NCBI RefSeq assembly: GCF_948472415.1
Contig: NZ_OX419519.1
Location: forward strand, 7,531,001 to 7,595,000
Source of the DNA: Kitasatospora fiedleri
GTDB lineage: Bacteria; Actinomycetota; Actinomycetes; Streptomycetales; Streptomycetaceae
Length of the DNA: 64,000 bases
Direction of reading: 5' to 3'
Shown: one piece after another, positions 63,685-64,000 of the stretch
Layout of the letters: each line of letters opens with the position of its first letter
Numbering within the stretch: position 1 is the stretch's first letter
Position numbers and translations under genes: made by a program
The notes under the pieces: model-generated
What the model was told of the DNA's origin: nothing
Seen by the model: only the letters and a program-made list of their open reading frames with translations
Databases searched by the model: none

Positions 63685-64000
63685 TCAGCTCTGGTTGTAG
63701 AAGCCCGACTCGTCGAGCGGGCGGTCGATGACCGTCACCTCGACGTCGGCCGGGGTCAGCAGGAACACTCGGCGGGCGATCCGCTCGATGCCGCCGCGGG
63801 TGCCGAAGATCAGGCCGGAGGCGAAGTCGACCATGCGCTTGGCCTCGGCGTCGTCCATCTCGGTGAGGTCCATGACCACCGGGGTGGCGGCGCGGATGTG
63901 CTCGCCGACGGTGCGGGCGGCCTCGAAGCCCGTCGGTCGGAGCGAGACGATCTTGGAGGGGCCGGTCTGGACGCTGCTCGGCAGCGTCTCCTCGCCCTCC
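63685..64000 (-). CDS. sepF: Cell division protein SepF, C-terminal part
   Basis: The frame is open to the window edge, so the N-terminus is missing; a start at 63879 is not real. The visible 105 residues are the conserved SepF core (KIVSLRPTGFEAARTVGEHI; VVMDLTEMDDAEAKRMVDF; GTRGGIERIARRVFLLTP). SepF is a membrane-associated FtsZ anchor for septation. Streptomyces carry more than one SepF-like gene; which one this is cannot be told. Confidence 0.9.
   Translation of the reverse strand, partial: EGEETLPSSVQTGPSKIVSLRPTGFEAARTVGEHIRAATPVVMDLTEMDDAEAKRMVDFASGLIFGTRGGIERIARRVFLLTPADVEVTVIDRPLDESGFYNQS

Overview
The window is GC-rich actinomycete DNA with strong third-position G/C bias, frequent GTG starts and many 4-nt ATGA/GTGA gene overlaps. 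A spore-pigment (whiE-type) aromatic polyketide locus, secreted GH18 and GH19 chitinases, many MFS/TetR/LuxR pairs and a SpoIIE-type phosphatase point to Streptomyces, Kitasatospora or a close relative. I saw no tRNA, rRNA, insertion sequence or CRISPR array.

Layout. 1-8.3 kb: the end of a succinate dehydrogenase/fumarate reductase operon, a double-domain AsnC regulator divergent from a DHA2 exporter, an epoxide-hydrolase-like enzyme divergent from an XRE-cupin regulator, and a TrmB-like/LuxR regulator divergent from a 58-residue secreted peptide. 9.0-19.6 kb: a compact nine-gene, all-plus-strand cluster: two ATP-grasp ligases, a ThyX-type thymidylate synthase, a LOG-type nucleotide phosphoribohydrolase, two unrelated 2OG-Fe(II) oxygenases, an MFS exporter, an NCS2 nucleobase permease and a third, circularly permuted ATP-grasp enzyme. 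I infer an undescribed nucleobase-amino acid or peptidyl-nucleobase pathway without NRPS or PKS; this is the most interesting part. 19.7-34.2 kb: mixed genes: hydrolase, PPOX enzyme, GH18 chitinase with a DasR-like site, tdh-kbl threonine catabolism, LysR, a Doc/Fic toxin with a His-rich partner, GH19 chitinase, MocA-type oxidoreductase, metallo-hydrolase, SDR, TetR and PAP2 enzyme. 34.3-45.0 kb: a probable branched-chain/terpenoid acyl-CoA catabolic operon (AtuA-like protein, acyl-CoA carboxylase beta and alpha, acyl-CoA dehydrogenase, IMPase-like protein, acyl-CoA ligase, TetR) with a 16-bp palindrome at its head. 45.2-50 kb: PAS/GAF/SpoIIE/HATPase phosphatase, small secreted protein, DHA2 exporter. 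50.1-58.5 kb: a whiE spore-pigment cluster in the classical arrangement, with the FAD hydroxylase divergent from ORFI-VII, plus an O-methyltransferase. 58.6-64 kb: secreted beta-helix protein, small orphan gene, lipoprotein, TetR-DHA2 pair with a clear operator, and the C-terminal part of SepF.

Quality note: about eleven genes between 19.7 and 53.5 kb are broken by single-base indels, mostly one missing base in a G or C run, and correcting each restores a full-length family member. I read these as sequencing/assembly errors rather than pseudogenes and annotate each gene across its frameshift. The 9.0-19.6 kb cluster shows none. Longer gene-free stretches: 8549-9018 holds a 3x30-nt tandem repeat and a hairpin; 23194-23569 and 33240-33541 hold nothing I can identify.
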